Below are positions 61,801-64,000 of a stretch of 64,000 nucleotides of DNA, piece by piece. The stretch is from NCBI RefSeq assembly GCF_047739745.1, contig NZ_JBLLVA010000001.1, forward strand, positions 124,001 through 188,000. The letters run 5' to 3'. The stretch is from Pseudaminobacter sp047739745. GTDB lineage: Bacteria > Pseudomonadota > Alphaproteobacteria > Rhizobiales > Rhizobiaceae. Every line of letters starts with the position of its first letter. Within the stretch, counting starts at the first letter, position 1. The position numbers were made by a program, and so were the translations under genes. The notes under the pieces were generated by a model. It saw nothing but the letters and a program-made list of their open reading frames with translations. It made no database searches and was not told the DNA's origin.

Positions 61801-61881
61801 TTCTTCAATACGGTTACCGCGTACGACGACAACCCGTGTTTCCTCCGGGTGGGAGGCGTCTATCAGCATCTTGTTGGGCAT
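58861..61881 (-). CDS. rne: Ribonuclease E
   Basis: The protein has 1006 residues. The S1 domain near the start (LKGNIYLARVTRVEPSLQAAFIEYG) is interrupted by an acidic and Arg-rich insertion (about 88-285), a known feature of alphaproteobacterial RNase E. The catalytic core follows (MPNTARGGGISRKI, VAIDVNSGRSTKEHSIEETALHTNLEAAEE), then the zinc-link CPHCSGTG. The C-terminal ~300 residues are basic, acidic and Ala/Pro-rich, the degradosome scaffold. It starts the decay of most mRNAs. The start is ATG at 61879-61881 after AGGA. A long 5' leader is predicted. Confidence 0.96.
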   Translation of the reverse strand: MPNKMLIDASHPEETRVVVVRGNRIEEFDFESQDKKQLKGNIYLARVTRVEPSLQAAFIEYGGNRHGFLAFSEIHPDYYQIPLADRQALLRAEAEDAEDEDDENGGNDDHQDRNRGRRRRRGGRNRGRNGDDAQHAAAQDANEASATDDNSTDDDTSEVSSAEDDTPESEQTPDNNADDNGVVVADQADATESQSADEPTDEASSGSVDISSMAMAVEADVISEPLEQPAMNEIATEGESESSDNDRGNIEQVSPHHEDDQGIESVGAEDALEEVRNRRKPPRRHYKIQEVIKRRQILLVQVVKEERGNKGAALTTYLSLAGRYSVLMPNTARGGGISRKITNAQDRKRLKEVVQDLEVPQGMGVILRTAGESRTKAEIKRDYEYLMRLWETVRNLTLQSTAPALVYEEGSLIKRSVRDLYNKDIDEVLVSGEDGYREAKDFMRMLMPSHAKVVQPYRDTTPIFVRSGIEAQLDRMLQPQVTLKSGGYIIINQTEALVAIDVNSGRSTKEHSIEETALHTNLEAAEEVARQLRLRDLAGLIVIDFIDMEENRNNRAVEKRLKDHLKNDRARIQVGRISHFGLMEMSRQRIRSSVLESTMKPCPHCSGTGNVRSDSSVALLVVRAIEEFLLKDSRHHITVRTPVSTALYVLNHKRHTLVELEQRFGLTINIEPDDSVGLQHYAIARDAVAEKPLVQAPPLVTPAYPDEVEDEIVEDEATEEAEAEASPVHTQKAEDGEHGDRKRRKRRRRRGGRDREQHVASEEGDANSEAQAVVEGTDNAVEDEAEAVSSAAASVDSAGEADDAERKKRRRGKRGGRRNRKEEGETVQTEAAETGEDAAAVAESAEAEQPVAVETEPAPSQEPVETPEPAAVVEEAAAEVEPVAEKPKRAPRRTAKAKKTDADAVSAAAEQAPAEAKVETEAPKAAEKKPAKPRATRRKTKEPAPEVEAAEPPAPAPEPESEPEPLAATEANGAVVPEPAAQPAEEAQAEPEQPKKSGWWQRKSFF

Positions 61882-62521
61882 TATCTTTTTTCCTGCCGGG
61901 CCGCACCCGCCGGAACGTGCGGAGCGAGACACGCTTCCGCAGGTCGGGCAAATCAGGCGCGCCGAGCATATTGGGGGCCGCCGATCGCTGCCTTCCCGAC
62001 ATGGACAAGCCGCCCGCAGCCGGAATGGCGCGGTAGGATGCGGACCTGTTCATGATTGCGGCTGAAGCCATCGCGTAATCGTGCGGTACCATTTTGGACC
62101 AAAGCCCGGAAAATCCGGACCAGCTGTTTTGCTCTTTCAGAGCCGGCGCGGAGTATCTGTTCCGGCCGTTTTCCTCGCACCGGGTGTTCCACGTCACGGG
62201 AACATTCCGGCGAAATCCGTCACGGCCACCTCGACACCTCGCAACGGCCGGTAAAAACAGACCGTTCTTGTCGCTCACGCGCTGTCCATCAGCACGGGCG
62301 CCCGCTGCGAGCATTGCGGTGACCTAATGTCGCTTTTATGATCTGCCGGGTTACAACGCAACCCTGATTTCAAGCGTCGGCAAAGCGTGTAAGGCAGTGG
62401 AACGACGGTATATCACAAGGCTTGGTTAACCTTATCCGGATACCAATCGTTAATCAGAGCGGGGTCTATCCCTCGTGAAAAATATCTGATCCATAAGCGC
62501 GACTGCAACAGGGATATTGGG
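61882..62521. other. 640-bp divergent gap between rne and the AmiC-type amidase
   Basis: I see no protein-coding gene. On the minus strand a promoter-like pair near 62333-62361 would give rne a leader of about 450 nt, similar in scale to the regulatory leader of Escherichia coli rne. GGGTT/AACCC (62348-62364) can form a stem at the -35. GGTTAACC and GTTAAT occur near 62423-62450, on the side of the amidase. Short open frames here lack ribosome sites. Confidence 0.5.
62333..62361 (-). promoter_or_regulatory. Candidate rne promoter
   Basis: Read on the minus strand: TTGCGT (62361-62356), 17 bp, TAAAAG (62338-62333). Transcription would start near 62325, about 445 nt before the rne start codon. 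Confidence 0.4.
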
Positions 62522-63772
62522 ATGAGTCTGGCCGACATCAAGTGCAGCGGTGTCCGGAGCGGTATTTCGCCGGCAGCGATCGGCCGTCTCCTGATATTCG
62601 CGGTCAGCCTGATTTTGATGTCGCTTTCGCAAGCGTCGAGCGCGCCACTCGAGGCGCGCGACTACAAAATGGCGGGCGACGCGACTCACATGCGCGTGGT
62701 GATGAATTTCGATCGCGAGCCCGAGCCCAAATGGTTCCTGCTGCGCGGTCCGCACCGGCTGGTGATCGATCTGGGGCAAACCAAGTTCACGCTCGACGCG
62801 AAGGAACTGAAGGCGCGCGGGCTGGTGACCAATGTCCGCTACGGCCAACTCGACGAGGAAACCTCGCGCCTGATCCTGACCTCCAAGGGGCCGTTCACAA
62901 TTGAAAAGCTGGACGTGCTGCAAAACGAAGACACGCCGGGATATCGGCTGGTCATCGACATGGCGGCGGCATCGGAGCGGCAGTTCGAGGAGGCGCTGGG
63001 CATACAGGCCCAGACGACCGGCTCCACGGAAACAACGCCGACCACCGATCGGCTGGGCAAGGCGGCTGCGCCCCACAACAAGCGCTTCACCGTGGTGATC
63101 GATCCCGGACATGGCGGCATAGACGGCGGCGCGGAAGGCCTGAACGGCACCGTCGAAAAGTCTATTACGCTTGCCTTCGCGCTGGAATTGCGGGCCAAGC
63201 TGGCGCAAAGCGGCCCGTATAATGTCTATATGACGCGCGAGCGCGATCAGTTCCTGCGCCTGGACGAGCGGGTGCGTATCGCCCGGGAACACGAGGCGGA
63301 CCTGTTCATCTCGATCCATGCCGACACCATCCGGCTGAAGGGCATTCGCGGCGCCACCGTCTACACGCTCTCCGACAGGGCTTCCGATGCCGAGGCCCAG
63401 GCACTCGCCGATCGGGAAAACCTTTCCGACCAGCTCGCCGGGATCGAGATAGAGGAAGAAAAGCAGGAGGTTGCCGATATCCTTGTCGATCTCATCCGGC
63501 GTGAGACCCATGGCTTTTCGATGAGCTTCGCCCGCTCGCTGATCGGCGAACTGGAAAGCACTGTCGGGCTGATCAACAATCCACACCGCTTCGCCGGGTT
63601 CCGGGTGCTGAAAGCGCCCGACGTGCCTTCGGTTCTGGTGGAACTCGGTTATCTTTCCAATCCCGAGGACGAGGAACAGTTGCGCGATCCCGACTGGCGG
63701 GGCAAGGCGGCCGACAGCATCGCCAACGCGGTGGCGGCCTTTGCCGCGGCCAAGATGGCGGCCGGCGGTTGA
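62522..63772 (+). CDS. N-acetylmuramoyl-L-alanine amidase, AmiC/Amidase_3 type with AMIN domain
   Basis: The protein has 416 residues. A hydrophobic signal (about 18-41) is followed by an AMIN domain (HMRVVMNFDREPEPKWFLLRGPHRLVIDLGQT), which targets such enzymes to the septum, and an Amidase_3 zinc domain with ligands in VIDPGHGGIDGG, the Glu in VEKSITL and the His in SIHADT. It splits septal peptidoglycan for daughter-cell separation. The following gene probably encodes PBP1A, a common rhizobial arrangement. Confidence 0.94.
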   Translation: MSLADIKCSGVRSGISPAAIGRLLIFAVSLILMSLSQASSAPLEARDYKMAGDATHMRVVMNFDREPEPKWFLLRGPHRLVIDLGQTKFTLDAKELKARGLVTNVRYGQLDEETSRLILTSKGPFTIEKLDVLQNEDTPGYRLVIDMAAASERQFEEALGIQAQTTGSTETTPTTDRLGKAAAPHNKRFTVVIDPGHGGIDGGAEGLNGTVEKSITLAFALELRAKLAQSGPYNVYMTRERDQFLRLDERVRIAREHEADLFISIHADTIRLKGIRGATVYTLSDRASDAEAQALADRENLSDQLAGIEIEEEKQEVADILVDLIRRETHGFSMSFARSLIGELESTVGLINNPHRFAGFRVLKAPDVPSVLVELGYLSNPEDEEQLRDPDWRGKAADSIANAVAAFAAAKMAAGG

Positions 63773-63986
63773 GGCACCCTACAGTCGATGTCCGCCCCGG
63801 CGTGCGTTGCGCGCGCACAACACTTTGCCGTTTAATGCAGAATATTGTGCCGGAAGCGGCCGTGCTGCCGTATTTTGCCCACATCGAGGCAACATGGCTT
63901 TTCGATAGCGGGTCGGGAATGCCGCGGCGACTTGCGGTCGGCGGCGTTATTGTCGAGGAATCCCCGAACCACGGATTGGAGCGGGC

Positions 63987-64000
63987 ATGATTCGTCTCAT
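63987..64000 (+). CDS. mrcA: Probable start of penicillin-binding protein 1A (3' end outside window)
   Basis: Only the first codons are visible: ATG ATT CGT CTC AT, giving M-I-R-L plus a partial codon, after a GGAG site. In rhizobia the AmiC-type amidase gene is usually followed by mrcA, whose product commonly begins MIRL. The assignment rests on context and five codons, so it is an inference. Confidence 0.45.

Noticed and set aside
62423..62455. GGTTAACC and GTTAAT near the amidase promoter as a CtrA site
   Set aside because: The TTAA copies are about 20 bases apart, not seven, so they do not form a CtrA box.
63769..63990. 73-codon frame after the AmiC-type amidase
   Set aside because: It overlaps the expected mrcA start region, has no ribosome site and no family features.
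1..64000. Search for CRISPR arrays, tRNA genes, insertion sequences and prophage genes
   Set aside because: No regularly spaced repeats with spacers, no tRNA-like T-loop/acceptor pattern, and no transposase or phage proteins were found.

Overview
The window is about 64 kb of GC-rich chromosomal DNA from an alphaproteobacterium of the Hyphomicrobiales (Rhizobiales). It most resembles Mesorhizobium or a related Phyllobacteriaceae genus. The evidence is the gene order aroQ-accB-accC-aat-DUF2155-NDUFA12, a long-linker FtsZ, an RNase E with a large acidic insertion, palindromic intergenic repeats of the type I associate with mesorhizobia, and GANTC/CtrA-like motifs at division genes. It is almost entirely core chromosome. 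I see no phage, insertion sequence, CRISPR array, tRNA or rRNA.

Layout. 1-11.4 kb: the 3' end of a glutamate dehydrogenase, then a run rich in peptidoglycan-cleaving enzymes (MltB-type and SLT transglycosylases, GH25 lysozyme lipoprotein, AmpD-like amidase) mixed with a serine hydrolase, a fused 5-oxoprolinase, a small lipoprotein and a TerB/DnaJ protein. 11.5-11.9 kb: RNase P RNA (rnpB), followed by a gamma-family trans-sulfuration enzyme on the minus strand. 13.6-32.4 kb: a complete dcw cluster (mraZ, rsmH, ftsL, ftsI, murE, murF, mraY, murD, ftsW, murG, murC, murB, ddl, ftsQ, ftsA, ftsZ), followed by lpxC, bamD, recN and ligA to 38.7 kb. 38.9-51.5 kb: azlCD, an M24 aminopeptidase, prmA, SCO1, creA, a hexapeptide transferase, a secreted Leu-Asn-Gly-repeat protein facing an unknown beta-barrel, gatB, GNAT, NDUFA12, DUF2155 and aat. 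51.6-64 kb: accC-accB-aroQ, a DsbA-like protein, an M48/TPR protease, an aminotransferase, glutaminase, rne, a periplasmic AmiC-type amidase and the first codons of what is probably PBP1A.

How it works together: the window covers most of cell-wall precursor synthesis and septation (murE-ddl, ftsI/W/Q/A/Z), the first committed lipid A step (lpxC), outer-membrane assembly (bamD) and several wall hydrolases. Genes of the dcw cluster overlap or nearly touch, so most of it should be transcribed as long units. The two real breaks carry the most interesting non-coding signals. Upstream of mraZ, CCCRT repeats at exact 10-bp spacing sit on a sigma70-like promoter and look like an MraZ operator. Upstream of ddl-ftsQAZ, seven GANTC (CcrM methylation) sites lie within 138 bp.

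Other points of interest: a palindromic repeat inserted in frame inside the 5-oxoprolinase gene; a ~105-bp mosaic repeat present in two clear inverted copies; an AT-rich CtrA-like spot inside ddl; and TTAAC repeats plus extra GANTC sites between ftsZ and lpxC. Regulatory interpretations are inferences from sequence alone.
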